From Perkinsus olseni (taxonomy: Eukaryota; Perkinsozoa; Perkinsida): 64,000 nt of DNA. Position 1 is the stretch's first letter; every line of letters starts with the position of its first letter. The position numbers and the translations under genes were made by a program. A model generated the notes under the pieces. The model was not told the DNA's origin and did not search any database. It saw only the letters and a list, made by a program, of their open reading frames with translations. This document shows, piece after piece, positions 11,582 to 22,731 of the stretch. The stretch covers positions 1 through 64,000 of the forward strand of contig JABANN010000054.1 in assembly GCA_013115125.1 (NCBI GenBank), written 5' to 3'.

Positions 11582-13399
11582 CCCGAGTGGGAGCCGGCAA
11601 CGAGGCGGACGTACCGATGACGTGAGAGCTCACTGTAGAGGAAACAAGCTGGGACTTGTTCTTTGCTCCCTGAGGGAGGCCCTTGTGAGAGCCAAGACGT
11701 CTGCATAGAAAAACCTGGAAGGAGCGAAGAACGGAGTGTCTCCCTTGCATCGTACAGACTTACCCTCCCGGGGAGCTCCGCAAGGATCTCTAGCCGCGAG
11801 TCGCCCCCGAAGGTTGTCGCGAGGCTCATCAAGTCGCCCAGGACAAGATCCACCGTCAGCAGTAATATCGTAACGATGATCATCGCAATCTCGAAATTGC
11901 CAAGACCAGAGGCGGCGTCCTGATTTCCCAACTGACGGCCGAGCAGCGGGAATGGGAGGAGTTGTGTTCACCGTCATGTGAATGAGTTCGACGATGCATA
12001 GAACCAACAAAAGGACGCGAAGGGGCGCCGAGGCAAGCCTTTGGAGGCGATAACTAGATGAAGTCAGTTGGAAGAGGGCAGCTGCTGCTTGAAGGCTCTC
12101 ACTGATAACAGTTGTTTCCCTTCACGCTGAATAACAGCGCCAGAAAGAAGCAAAGAATTGAGCCCCACTGGAGAACCAGCGCCGAACTGAAAAAAGCTGG
12201 TCATTGACGGCGTAAGAATCGGAGATAACACTGACAGCGCTAGATAGGTAGCTGAGGACGAGACGAGGCGAGCCGTGAACAACAGAGGTACCTGGCAGGG
12301 AGCAGAGGGCATGGTTCACGTTGAGAGTGCGGTTGAGGGCCTTCCCTACCATGATCATCACCGCGCTATGACTACCCCGAGTATATTTATTGGGCGTATC
12401 GACAAGCTGAGAGAAAGGTAGAAATTGAGTGTCAGTCGGGCAAGGAGTGGTACGGAGGCTTTCAGAGCTTGGACGAAGATGTCCTGCTGCTTCGGTGGCC
12501 TGAGCAGCGCTTTCTTCCGGCCGACTTGAGCTGACCACTCGCCGTGCTTTTGCTCCATCAGACTGGAGAAATACCAAGACCCTTCACATGGAAACAAGGC
12601 TTCTCCGCGGGAGAGATGTTATCCCCTACTCATAGGAAGCACAGTGGCTTTGAAGTAGAACGGGTCGAAGGCGATCTCAGAAATCGTCAGTGTCTTGATG
12701 TCAACAGGGGACGTCACACCTGACGGCGTGCAAAGTCCTCAGAGAGGGTGAAGTGACCTGACGGGGTACGTGATGGCACCTTTGGCAGCCAGACGAGAGT
12801 TCCCCAATCTCCTCGTGGCAGAAGCTTTCAAGTCGATGAGGGTGAAGTCCGTCCAAGGATGGTCACATGCAAGAGTGATCCTCCCTGTGATAGGATGGCG
12901 TTTGAACTTATACAAGTAATAGTCCTTCGGCAGCGACACATACCTGACAGATGCCGATCACTTGACTCAGTGACGGCACGACTCACGTCACGGGCACCTC
13001 CGAAGGGGATAGCTTAGGCACCCTCTCGAGGACTTTCTGCTCAGGAGCCACTTTGGCGGCCTATGGGGCAATCGAGGTGGCGCTCAACAGACAGCCGCTG
13101 GCACCACCTTGGGGTCGATGGAGGCGCGTCGGCCAGGCAGAGGGGTTAGGTCGTAGCGCTTCTCGTACTCCTGCCTAGTGTTAAGTTGATCCTGAAGTGT
13201 ACTTTTCGATCAGCCGTTCGCTTCAGGTACTTACCTTATCAGCGAATGCTTCATACCAGTGACGGCGTTTGGACGCATCCGGTACGCGGGCTGATGCCGT
13301 GGGTGTAAGGGTCCCCGAGGTTGACGAGGAGGGAACTACTGTCTTGCGATGGGGAGCTAGTACCAACGACATACTCAGAGCATAACAAACTAATTCCAT
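11563..13399 (-). CDS. hypothetical multi-exon protein with membrane segments
   Basis: The first half splices cleanly through three to four introns of 43-50 nt: HWYEAFADK joins DQLNTRQEYEKRYDLTPLPG, then KVAPEQKVLERVPKLSPSE, then YVSLPKDYYLYKFKRHPITG and DHPWTDFTLIDLKAS, then SPVDIKTLTISEIAFDPFYF. Later open frames are hydrophobic: LTLNFYLSLSLSIRPINILG, then VPLLFTARLVSSSATYLALS, and GNFEIAMIIVTILLLTVDLV. This suggests an N-terminal soluble domain and several membrane spans. I do not recognise the family, and the joins in the second half are uncertain, so two genes are possible. Start near 13399 (MELVCYAL) or 13372 is a choice among in-frame ATGs. Confidence 0.45.
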
Positions 13400-13992
13400 C
13401 AGAAGCTCTGGTTTCAATTTTGATCGCCGAATTTCCACCAGTAACACTTTAGCCGGATGAATAGGAGGGAAAGTTCCACCAAAACAAGACCGTAGCCACC
13501 AAACTTGTCGGTTTCCCGTTAGCATGGCAGAAGTGGGAAGAAATGTCGGGCAGACTTCCTCTCTTCAAAAAAGTCTCTAGAGAAGTCCGCACTCATCCTA
13601 GAGTCCGCGCTCCTAATTTGCCGACAGCAGAATAGACCACGCTCGTTGTGTGAAATGCCTCCTCACAGTAAAGATGGCTGCGGTGTAGTTGACGACGCAT
13701 ACTTGCCACAGTTGCCTCGGCTTCGAGGCCGCCTCATATCCAGTGTATTGGCTCTAGATTCACATGCTAGTCCCTCGGTAAGCCCTTGCATCATTCCCAG
13801 TCCATGTCTCTTGGCACCCACCGCACTTTTAGCTTTTCTCCGACAACCCGAGTTCTTCATTCTTATAACCATGACAACACAAGGAGCCGTGCAACCTCGA
13901 GTAACATAAAAACGGTGTTTATTAGGGGAGACGAAGAATCATAGCGTTCCCATTTTTCGCGAGAAAACTCGAAACGGATATTGCCCGTGTTT
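13400..13992. other. intergenic, no gene recognised
   Basis: Space between the 5' end of the membrane protein gene and the 3' end of the immunophilin gene. Open frames here are short and without motifs. Confidence 0.5.
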
Positions 13993-16403
13993 TTACTCGA
14001 CACCACAATCAACGATCACGACGCCGCCATCCACAGTAGGCTTGTCCTGAGTAAAAAGACTTGGCATTGTCGCTACCAGTCAGGAGGTCTCACCTGTGCA
14101 TCAGTCGGGACGTTCTCTACAGCGTCTAAGACGTCCATACCGTCAATAACTTCACCGAAGACGACGTGCCTACAAGAGGAAGTTGATACCGCGTCGCGAA
14201 GAAGTGTAGTTTAATATTGCACTACTTTCCATCAAGGTGAGGGGCGGGGGCGAAAGTAACGAAAAACTGTGAGCCATTGGTGTTAGGTCCGGAGTTGGCC
14301 ATGGACAAGAGTCCCCGCTTGGTCTGACAGGATCATGCATGAACGGGAGACGCGAGCCCTCAACAACCTACATGGTGGTCACGGAATCCTTCGTCCTGGA
14401 ATTTCTCGCCGTAGATCGACTCACCACCTGAGAAAAGTTTCATTACGAGAAGCCTTATGCTGCTGAGGGAACTACCGGTGCCATTGCCGTTGGTGAAGTC
14501 GCCGCCCTGCATCATGAAGCCCTTGATGACCCGATGGAAAGTGGAGCCCTTGTAGGCGAGGTCCACCTCGGGCTTGCTCTTGCACTTGCCGCCATCACCT
14601 ACAAAACGATAGGCTCAATGCTCATCATTAAACTTCATGTTGCTCCCACCTCTGCACAGCGTGAGGAAGTTGTCGGCGGTCTTGGGAACTGTATCGGAGT
14701 AGAGGGCAAACGTCACTCGTTTGGGCTCCTCCGTGCCGACCTAACGTGGATGAAGTGTAGACAAGTGTATCGGACGGCTGATGAGTATCACCTTGATGTC
14801 CATCCAGGCCTTGGGGAGCTTCGATAAGTCGTGGACAGGCGGCAGCTCAACATCGGCCTTCTCCGAGTAGATGCTATGACCAAACATTGCACCAAACGCG
14901 GCCTTCTCCTCAGACAACGCCTAGCCAAGCACAACTGGCGCTATAGTAGAGAATCAAGAGCTTTGACCAACGCTGATTTCACGTCTGTATCATCGACACC
15001 AACGGATGAACAGTAAGAATTTGAAACGCCGAGTGCTAAGTTGAAGCAAGGTCGAAGTATCTTCGTCAAAGTTCGGTGAGTTATATGCGCACGATGCATG
15101 GGAAGTATGGTACTACTACCGCCGCGAAAGAAACCCCGAATAGCTTTTATTACCTCCTTAGCCCTCTTCTTGCAGTCAGCCAGAGTCGTACGGATCTCTC
15201 GGTTCTGAGGCTCTGCCCGAGCTGCTATAAGAAGCTGCTCCTTGGCGTCCTTATAGGATGCTATTTCCATCAATGCAGCACCGTAGCGGAAGTGGGCCTT
15301 GGTCGATTTCTAAGAGTAAGGGTTACTTCACAGTCAACCAACAGCACTGCTGGTGCATTACATCGTCGATCTCAACAGCCTTCTTGCCGTAGTCAACAGC
15401 GGAATACCAATCCTTCATCTTCATGCAGGTACTACCAGACAGCAATCCGACACGCCCCCAAAGATTGTCCTCTCTATTACTTTGCCATATTCAAGTAGCA
15501 GGAGAGCAGGACCTTATCCTTATCCTCCTTATCAGCTCCCGACCATGACGATGTCTGCTCGAAGTAATCAACTCCCTCCTTGTACTGTTCCAAGGCTTCC
15601 TCGTATCTGACCACACCATCATTGAACGAAAACCCTAGTCTATCAGGACTTGCTCACTCGCCAGCCTTGAAAGCAGCGTTGCCCTTCTCCTTGCAGGCCG
15701 CCGCCGCGGCAACCTTCTCTTGCTTCGACATACTCCACTTGTCACTGAAAAGTAACTACCATCACACAAGGCAGCAGCAGTGGTGTCAACTCACGGCTTG
15801 CCGGGCTTGAAACTGAGCAGTTCGACGTCGAACTTCAGCCAGGAGTTGGGAGGGATCTCTGCGCCAGCTCCCACAGCACCGTAACCATAATCAGGATGGA
15901 AGGTGAAGATGGCGCGCTCCAACCGATGCATGCTTGCAACGCCTTCATCCCAGCCCTTGATAACCTACAGTACCGCACTGACCGACCCCATGTTTAGCGT
16001 TGTGATCATTGCTACCTGCCCCTTGCCGATAGTGAACTTGAACGGGGTGCCGCGCTTCCTGGAAGAGTCAAAGACCTCACCACTGTCCTTCAGCCAGCCA
16101 GTGTAGTGCACCTACAGTGATACTAATGCATCGATCTCCGCACTACAACCCAGGCAGCTCACCTCAACCTCATCGCCAGGCTTGGGGCAGTCCTCCCCGA
16201 GTCCCTCCTTGGTGACTTCCTTCACGCAATGACCGTCACCTACAAGACGAGCCAGAATAAGAACTATCAGGGAGTCATGAACCATTCCCCTTTCTACCGG
16301 ATATGTCCTCAGTACGGAGCACTATCGGTTCCTCCTGGATCTCCTCAGTATTCGCGGCGGAGGGTTTCTGCTCTTGCTCGACAGCAGCAGACGACGACGA
16401 CAT
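13993..16403 (-). CDS. dual-family immunophilin: FKBP - TPR - cyclophilin fusion (FCBP type)
   Basis: Peptidyl-prolyl isomerase/chaperone with both immunophilin folds in one chain. I could splice the whole gene into 15 exons with 14 GT-AG introns, nearly all 45-60 nt. Order: [22 protein letters not shown] domain ([42 protein letters not shown]); linker [22 protein letters not shown] helices ([48 protein letters not shown]); the FKBP52-like tail [20 protein letters not shown]; then, with no break, cyclophilin ([75 protein letters not shown]) ending [13 protein letters not shown]. Catalytic Arg, Phe and Gln of cyclophilin are present; the Trp that helps bind cyclosporin is His (PAPHLDGK). The same domain order is known from Toxoplasma FCBP57. 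The one long intron (14921-15153) sits at the TPR-cyclophilin junction. Confidence 0.9.
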
Positions 16404-16885
16404 TAGAATCGAGATGATATAATTAGACCTGTCTAGGCTTGAGTTGAACCCAGGAGAGTCGAGACTCTTAATATACCAGCTTGAAGGTGACCCATACGCC
16501 TGTCAAGGTTACGGACCGCACTAGGGTGAGGGTAGGGCTGTGATGGTGACACAGTGACACAATTGTGACGAGGATGTCTACGATCCTCTTCAAGAAGGTA
16601 ACATTGCCTTATGAGCCACCAGTCGAGATTCGAGAAAGCCGGCCTCGAGACTCTCGAATTTCTTGTAAAGGGTGGTAGCCGACTGTTGCTTGTCGGGAGC
16701 TATCGCTGGGAGGAGGGTTATCAAAATGACTGTGGATGATCGAGGATTCGAGCATACATTGGTAACTAGGAGAAGCAACTCTCAAGGTGACAACCAGAGC
16801 ACATTAACACATGAATACACCATTTCTAATCAACACCAAAGAGGATTGCTGATCATCTTGCGATGTCGTCGGGCGCCTAGGACGA
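16404..16885. other. intergenic, no gene recognised
   Basis: Between two minus-strand genes. A 62-codon open frame at 16590-16778 has no motif and no clear splice partner. Confidence 0.45.
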
Positions 16886-17851
16886 TCACTCCTTCACTCT
16901 TATGTACCTCACTGCCAACCTCCATGAAGCGATATTGGCCATACCGTAAAAAGTACTGTCTGACGGGATCTCAGCCCTCTTGGGCGTCTGCCTGCCTCGC
17001 CTCAAAGACAACTTCGAGCGTGCATGAATGAGGATTAAATACAAGTCGTTCCAAGCCTTCTTGCCAGTGTCGTGAAAACGGACTTGAGCGATGATAAAGC
17101 CGCCAGCCTGGATCATCTTGTTGTCAGAGAAGTTCTTCGTCACATCCTTCACACCTATAAGCCCGTCAACAACTTCCCCATGGGCCACTTTCACCTCCTC
17201 GTCCATCTCTTCCCTCATCCAACCTTCGTACTTGCCAGGTTTCAGCCCGGTGAAGTCATAATATTCCCTAGCCGGAAGCGATCTCAGACTGTTACTCTTG
17301 CACAGCTCCTTGAGTTCATCTTCGACCGTGTACAGCACGTCTTCCATTCCTGCAGTGATCATCTGTGGCTCTCCCTTGACCTTGGGAGTATACTGAAGGT
17401 TCTCGAAACAACCTTTGCCGTCCTTTCTGATGTCGGCCGTGAATTGCTCTGTCTCCCCAAGCTTGTCTAGGGCCAGGATGGTAGCACTCGTAGCTACATC
17501 CAGTCTGGCTTGAGTTTGATTCACTACAGCCCAGTGTAGGCCGATCGCGACGGGTAGCACCCTCCAAGCATCCAAGGCTTCGAAGTTGTAGCGTCCAGTC
17601 TGATTGTGAGTGTTTTCGTAGTCCTTGTTTGACGGAAGGAAGAAGTACGTGCGAACCTTTCCCTCACCATAAAGGATCCGCAAAGGATGAAGGTTCGCAG
17701 TGACGATACCCGGTAAAAACAACGCTATCAGCTGCTGCCTAACCATGTCGAACAGTAGAGACAGGGAGATCTCCGGAAAATATGAACCTGGGGCGAGCGA
17801 GATTGCAGTCGAAGAGACGACAACGATTTGACAAATTATGAGACCATACAC
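16886..17851 (-). CDS. intronless secreted protein, lineage-specific, 321 aa
   Basis: One unbroken frame of 321 codons. Two possible starts both give a hydrophobic leader: MYGLIICQIVVVSSTAISLA (start at 17851) or MVRQQLIALFLPGIVTANLH about 35 codons later. The mature part has RYNFEALDAWRVLPVAIGLH, KGCFENLQYTP, EYYDFTGLKPGKYEGWM and KMIQAGGFIIAQVRFHDTGK, and ends in a basic tail (SKLSLRRGRQTPKR). The G-K-Y-E-G segment resembles the G-x-Y openings of the other secreted proteins in this window, but homology is not shown. No enzyme motif is seen. It lies back to back with DPH1, about 60 nt apart. Function unknown. Confidence 0.7.
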   Translation of the reverse strand: MYGLIICQIVVVSSTAISLAPGSYFPEISLSLLFDMVRQQLIALFLPGIVTANLHPLRILYGEGKVRTYFFLPSNKDYENTHNQTGRYNFEALDAWRVLPVAIGLHWAVVNQTQARLDVATSATILALDKLGETEQFTADIRKDGKGCFENLQYTPKVKGEPQMITAGMEDVLYTVEDELKELCKSNSLRSLPAREYYDFTGLKPGKYEGWMREEMDEEVKVAHGEVVDGLIGVKDVTKNFSDNKMIQAGGFIIAQVRFHDTGKKAWNDLYLILIHARSKLSLRRGRQTPKRAEIPSDSTFYGMANIASWRLAVRYIRVKE

Positions 17852-17908
17852 GAATGGTGATAGTTAGGTGCTTGCAGCAGCGGTCATGGACGGGCCTTCT
17901 CACTTTGG

Positions 17909-19905
17909 TTGAGGGACCGGGAAGCGCGCGTCATGCTAGGCATTTCAACGTTATTCTTTCCGATGCCATTGGGGGACTCTATCGACCCTGAATTGGGTTA
18001 TGACCCAGAGCTGCTCACTAAGGCCATAGCCCGGGCCTTACCACCTACCTATGACTTCGAGATCCCTCAGACGATCAGTAAACTACGGAAAAGGGTACTA
18101 ATGGCAAGTCGGTCCGGAGCACACGGATTCCCTTTAGAAATGCACTCACGTCGCACTGCAGCTCCCCGATGGTCTTCTTCAGTTCGCCACGGTCCTCTCC
18201 GATATCTTCAAAAAGTAACTGGTCGTGTGACGTGTGTCTGGGCACTGGCATATCTTAGGTTTTGCACTCCATATCTCCGCACTGTGACGATTGTCGCTGA
18301 TGCCGTTTTCGGAGCCTGCTGCATTGACGATCTTACTTGTCGGGCCATCGGGGCGGATGCAATGGTTCATTATGGTAATGCTATAGGCTTGTGGACGATT
18401 GAGCGAAGTGATTGCTCTTCAGGTCACTCTTGCCTGACCCCAGTGGACCAAACTGTGGTTTACACCATGTGAGTTGAGTGAACCTATTTCGTATCTTACA
18501 TGGTTGAACTTTAGATACGTTCTAGTACGTATATCATACGATGTGAATCACATGACAGCGTCTCTCGCCGCCGCTGTCCCTCCGGAACAAAGGCCCGTAG
18601 CCCTCATGGCAACAGTACAATTCTCACAGATGCTTGACGAGGCGAAGGACATAATGAGGAGGAAGTAGTACTGCTCAGTCAGAGGGGCGTAGCGCTTCAC
18701 TGTCGTCATCAATGTCCGTGGCGGCTCTTCGTCCGGATTTGTATGTAATCGTTTCCGATGAACACACTCTGAGTGTTGGAATGTGATCTTGCCAGGTACG
18801 GCTGGGAGGCTGACGACTTGTTCGTACCACAGATCAAGCCATTGAGCAAGGGAGAGGTAGGGCGGGCTACACCATCCCTACAGCTTACTGTACCTCCTCA
18901 GACCTTGGGCTGCACAGCGCCATCTTTGGACGATCGTGCGAAGACTATTTACTACGTAGCGGACGGCCGATTCCATCTGGAGGGGGCCATGTTGGCGAGT
19001 CCGACGATTAAGAATGTGTAATGATCGACGGGGCTATCGTGCTCCGATGGGTCGCTGTAGGTTGCGATATTGCCCCTACACGCGACGACTGTTCCGTGAG
19101 GGGTTGGATCAAGAGAGCATGCACAGGACTAGGGAGGAGGAGATAGAACGGGCGAGGGCGTCCAAGAAAACTGTTGGTAGTAGAACTTAGATAAGTAGTG
19201 ATGGTGGGACTGTGGGGTCTCAGGACTTATCCTTGGGACGCTTGGCCGCCAGGGGTCCGTGGGAATCTTGGAGTCGGTGAGGGAGATAATACATAACTCT
19301 GGCAGAGAGACAGTCACCGTTCTGCTCAGTGAGGTAGTAGCGGTGGGAGGCCGAGGCCGTCGAGCGGGGAATCTTTGATGCGCAGATCACTACGGAGAAG
19401 CTGAGAGACCTCGGGGACTCTGTTGGGTGCTGGGTGGAAGTGGCGTGCCCGAGGTTAGCGCTCGATTGGGGTGCTGCAGAGTAGGAGATCATCGCCTTGT
19501 ACGCGGTCAGTGGACTCTCTCTGTGCTCAGTTATTCTAAGGATGCCCCTATGCTGTCGAGCTACGAGGCGTGCGTTGCTTTTGGGAAGGAGAAGTAATAA
19601 GGCGTGCAACGTGTGCATCTGACGGGACTTGCGCATTCACGGTTCAATTCGAAACTTTGTCTTCATTAGACGAGCAACTGATTCGTCGAAGAGCAGTTGT
19701 TCATTAGTAAGGATCGTGCGGGGTATCTTTCGTTCGTAGGTACGGTCGTCCATCATCCAATGGCTGTTCATCATCCTCCTGCTGTTCCAGCAAGACCGAT
19801 AAAGAGCCTTTGCGCTACCCTATGGACTACTACTCGAACACCGGAGGGGTATGGTCCAACTATCGCGCTAAGGGCGGCTTTGGTGGATCACAGAGCGGAC
19901 AGTAG
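17909..19905 (+). CDS. DPH1: diphthamide biosynthesis protein 1 (DPH1), radical ACP-transferase subunit
   Basis: With DPH2 it moves the 3-amino-3-carboxypropyl group of SAM to a histidine of elongation factor 2, the first step of diphthamide synthesis. Blocks in order: [175 protein letters not shown], and a last exon [15 protein letters not shown] ending GSQSGQ. The three cysteines expected to hold the 4Fe-4S cluster are present ([18 protein letters not shown]). At least nine short introns are visible. A Cys/Ser-rich insert (about 19740-19800) precedes the last block and is unlike animal DPH1. The extreme N-terminus is uncertain. Confidence 0.9.
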
Positions 19906-20186
19906 GTTTCCGTTGTAGCCTGCCCGCTGATTACCAGCGTCATCCTTAGATACACTTTCTGGCACATGGGGCCAGGCAAGGCAGCGGAAGCGGCTAGGCC
20001 TGTGGGTGCTGCAGCGGCCGTGAGGCGATGACCACGTCAAGTTGTTCACTGAAGTTTCTTCTTTTCTCGACTGCTTCTGCCATGAGTTCAGTCCGGAATT
20101 AATGGTTCGTTATCGCAGCAATTGTTGTTTTTTGATCATCGACTTTAAGTCACGATACTGTCTGCCACCGCCTTGATACCACAACG

Positions 20187-22731
20187 ATGAGCTATTACTC
20201 AAGCTCGAACTCTGCTGCCGCCCCTACGATAACAGCCACTGCACAGGACTTCCAGATTCACGCCTTGGAAGTTCAACTGGCGGGGGTAACGGAGGAGCGC
20301 GACGCTCTCGTCCGACGTCTGAAGAAACATAAATTTTGGTCTTCGTCTTCGAGTATGTGGATACTACAGTTGCAGGAGAAGCAAGAGTAGGATGCCTCCG
20401 AGCGTGGCGGTCGTATCCTCGTGATCTTCAGAGAGATCACTTCGTTGCAAGTGAAGATGGCTAACATGGAGGCAAAGCTGGCGGAGGTCTCTCGGGACTC
20501 CCAGGCGGCAGCGGTAATTACACCACCGTTGAGCGCCCTGACGATGACTGATGGGGAGTGTCAGACGGACTCGACGGGTGATGAGTTGCGGAAGTTATGG
20601 TATGTGGTCAGCTTCTGGTAGCTCAGACTCATCTGGGAGTTTTGGAGACCAACAGCCGGAGGAGGATGGTTCGCCGTCCTACTTCCCCTCTATCAACGCA
20701 GCCCTGGCTAGTGCCTCCAAGGCAGACCTGGAGAAGCAAGTAAGGGAACTACAGCGGCAAGTAGAGGTGAGAAGGAAAACATATTCATGCGCGGGTTCAC
20801 TTGAGCCATTTTAACGGTGAGAGGGAGCTCTCGAGATTACGGCAGAATCGTCGCTCAGTAGACTATCGGATAAGAATGGTGCTCTCATGTGATTTAGAAT
20901 ATCTACGCCTCGTTGTAGCCATAGGCGAAGGCTTCCTCTCTGGTTCGTTGTTTTGATCACTCCCGGGACTGATCTATGCGGCAGTCTTCCCGGACAAGGT
21001 TCATTGTAGGTGATGCGGCCGAAGGTCTCCCAGTACTACGTTTTGAGCTCTGAGCTGGCACGTCTAAAGGAGGAGAATCGGGACGGCCTCAACGGCATCG
21101 ATATTGCTGGTGCGAAAGGCCAAGCAATGACATCAGTGTTTCCTGTTCATGGCCTGTTTTATTCAGTGGACACGTCGGGCCTCCAAGGCAGGGACAGTGT
21201 ATCCACACAGACGGACTCCTCGGTGGCGTCTCGTGGAGGTAGTCAAACAGTGGCAGCCTGGCAACAGGTAGGAAGAGGAGATGCTCAACCTCAATGACAT
21301 CATCATCGTCGTCTGCCGGCGATGGTGGCGCTCGTCTTATTGTCGCGTGTTCCTCCATTCAACAAACAGTCCGAAACTCAGGATCGCTGTAGTTGAATTT
21401 TACACGTAATATGTGGTTCCAGAATCGATTCCGAATTTCCGAATTGCATCGCGCATGTCGTCGGTTTTCAGGTGGGGCAGCTCCGGGATAAGCTACGAGA
21501 CACTGAGATAGCGTTGAAGAGGTCCCAACGGCAACTGTCTGATCTCCAGGAGCAGCATGCTCGTGCGGGGGCGGAGCTGAGGGCCTCCTGGGCTAAGCGG
21601 GAGGCTGAGACACACGCGACGGCGGCGGTGGGCCTGTGCCCCTCATGCTCGAGATCGACTAGTGGCAGCGAGAAAGGCGACAGCCCTTCGGCGAATAAGG
21701 AGGCCGAGGGACGACTAGAGGAGCTCCAGCTTGCCTTGAAGACGTCACAGCAACGAGCTGATAGCTTCGCGAGCGAGCTGTTCAAAGCACAGGATGAGCT
21801 CAGCACTGCCAATGGTCAGCTGATACAGCAGAGAAGGAAGATGGCTGAGTTGGGATCTAAGGTGGGCTATCCTTCGCTACAGGGAATACGATTCTTTCTG
21901 CTGTTTCAGGTCGATTCATTGAAAGCAAAGCTGTCAGAGCAGTACGAGCTTGCGGCTCAGAGACGGGAGAGTGAGGAGTCTCTGGCTGCAAGTCGTCAAG
22001 AAGTGATCGACGAGCTCAGTGACCAGATCCGAGCCTGGGTGTCCTCTCATCGAGGTGAGCACGCTCGGTGGTGATTCTACATGCCACGGTGCGTTCTCAG
22101 ATCTGTCGCAGAAGTACCAAGCTTTGGAGCATCAGGCGGAGCTGTCTAGACTCGATGCGACGGACCGGGCCTCTGAGTTGTCCCTAGCGCAGGCCACAGC
22201 TGACAAGGCAATGTCGAATGCACGAGCGCTGAAGATAGAGTACGCTGAGGTAGGAAGCGGTATCCTTGAGGAGGAGACGACCATGTTAACCAATACCTTG
22301 GTCACTTGCTCTCTTGCTCGATTCCCAAGCATGGTCGATATGGAATCACCATGGATTAATCTCTCGTCTGTGCTCTTTCGACAACCCTATCCCTTGTTGA
22401 GCCTCCGTCATGGTCCCTCTAGGTCACGAGCCAGCTTGCGATTGCACGGCGGCAGCTTGACGAACTGAAAGCATCACACGTGGGCATCAGACCTGACGAT
22501 ACCCTCTGCAGTATACAGTCCAGCGGTAGGTGGCTGCGTCGCTGCAGCACCCCTCGGCACTAGCGTGTCTTAGGATCGAGCTCGTCAGGGCCGTCTCAGG
22601 GCCCGTCGTTTGGCGGCAGCTCTTCGTCTGATGGGTACCCTATAGTGCAAGTCGCTGATGCAGCCTCGTCGCGATCAGCAGCGTTGGTCCAACATCTGAT
22701 TCGTCGAGGCTCCTACCAGCGTCGCCGGTAG
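20187..22731 (+). CDS. long coiled-coil protein (hypothetical)
   Basis: Exons show heptad-rich helices: IHALEVQLAGVTEERDALVR, ITSLQVKMANMEAKLAEVSR, DLEKQVRELQRQVE, LSSELARLKEENRD, QLRDKLRDTEIALKRSQRQL, GRLEELQLALKTSQQRADSF, DSLKAKLSEQYELAAQ, YQALEHQAELSRLDATDRAS, and LAIARRQLDELKASH. Ser/Gly-rich linkers separate them, and it ends HLIRRGSYQRRR. The first exon starts MSYYSSSNSAAAPTITATAQ. This suits a cytoskeletal, centrosomal or vesicle-tethering scaffold, but no family-specific motif is seen. Introns are a little longer here than elsewhere; the one at about 21269-21471 contains a foldback element. Confidence 0.65.
21357..21450. repeat. small foldback (MITE-like) element, copy 1
   Basis: About 90 nt with inverted ends: CCGAAACTCAGGATCG on the left and CGATTCCGAATTTCCG on the right. 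It shares ATGTGGTTCCAGAATCGATT and most flanking bases with a second copy at 40.84 kb. It sits inside an intron of the coiled-coil gene and explains why that intron is about 200 nt. Confidence 0.55.

Noticed and set aside
15076-15498. 140-codon plus-strand open frame
   Set aside because: Antisense to the TPR exons of the immunophilin.
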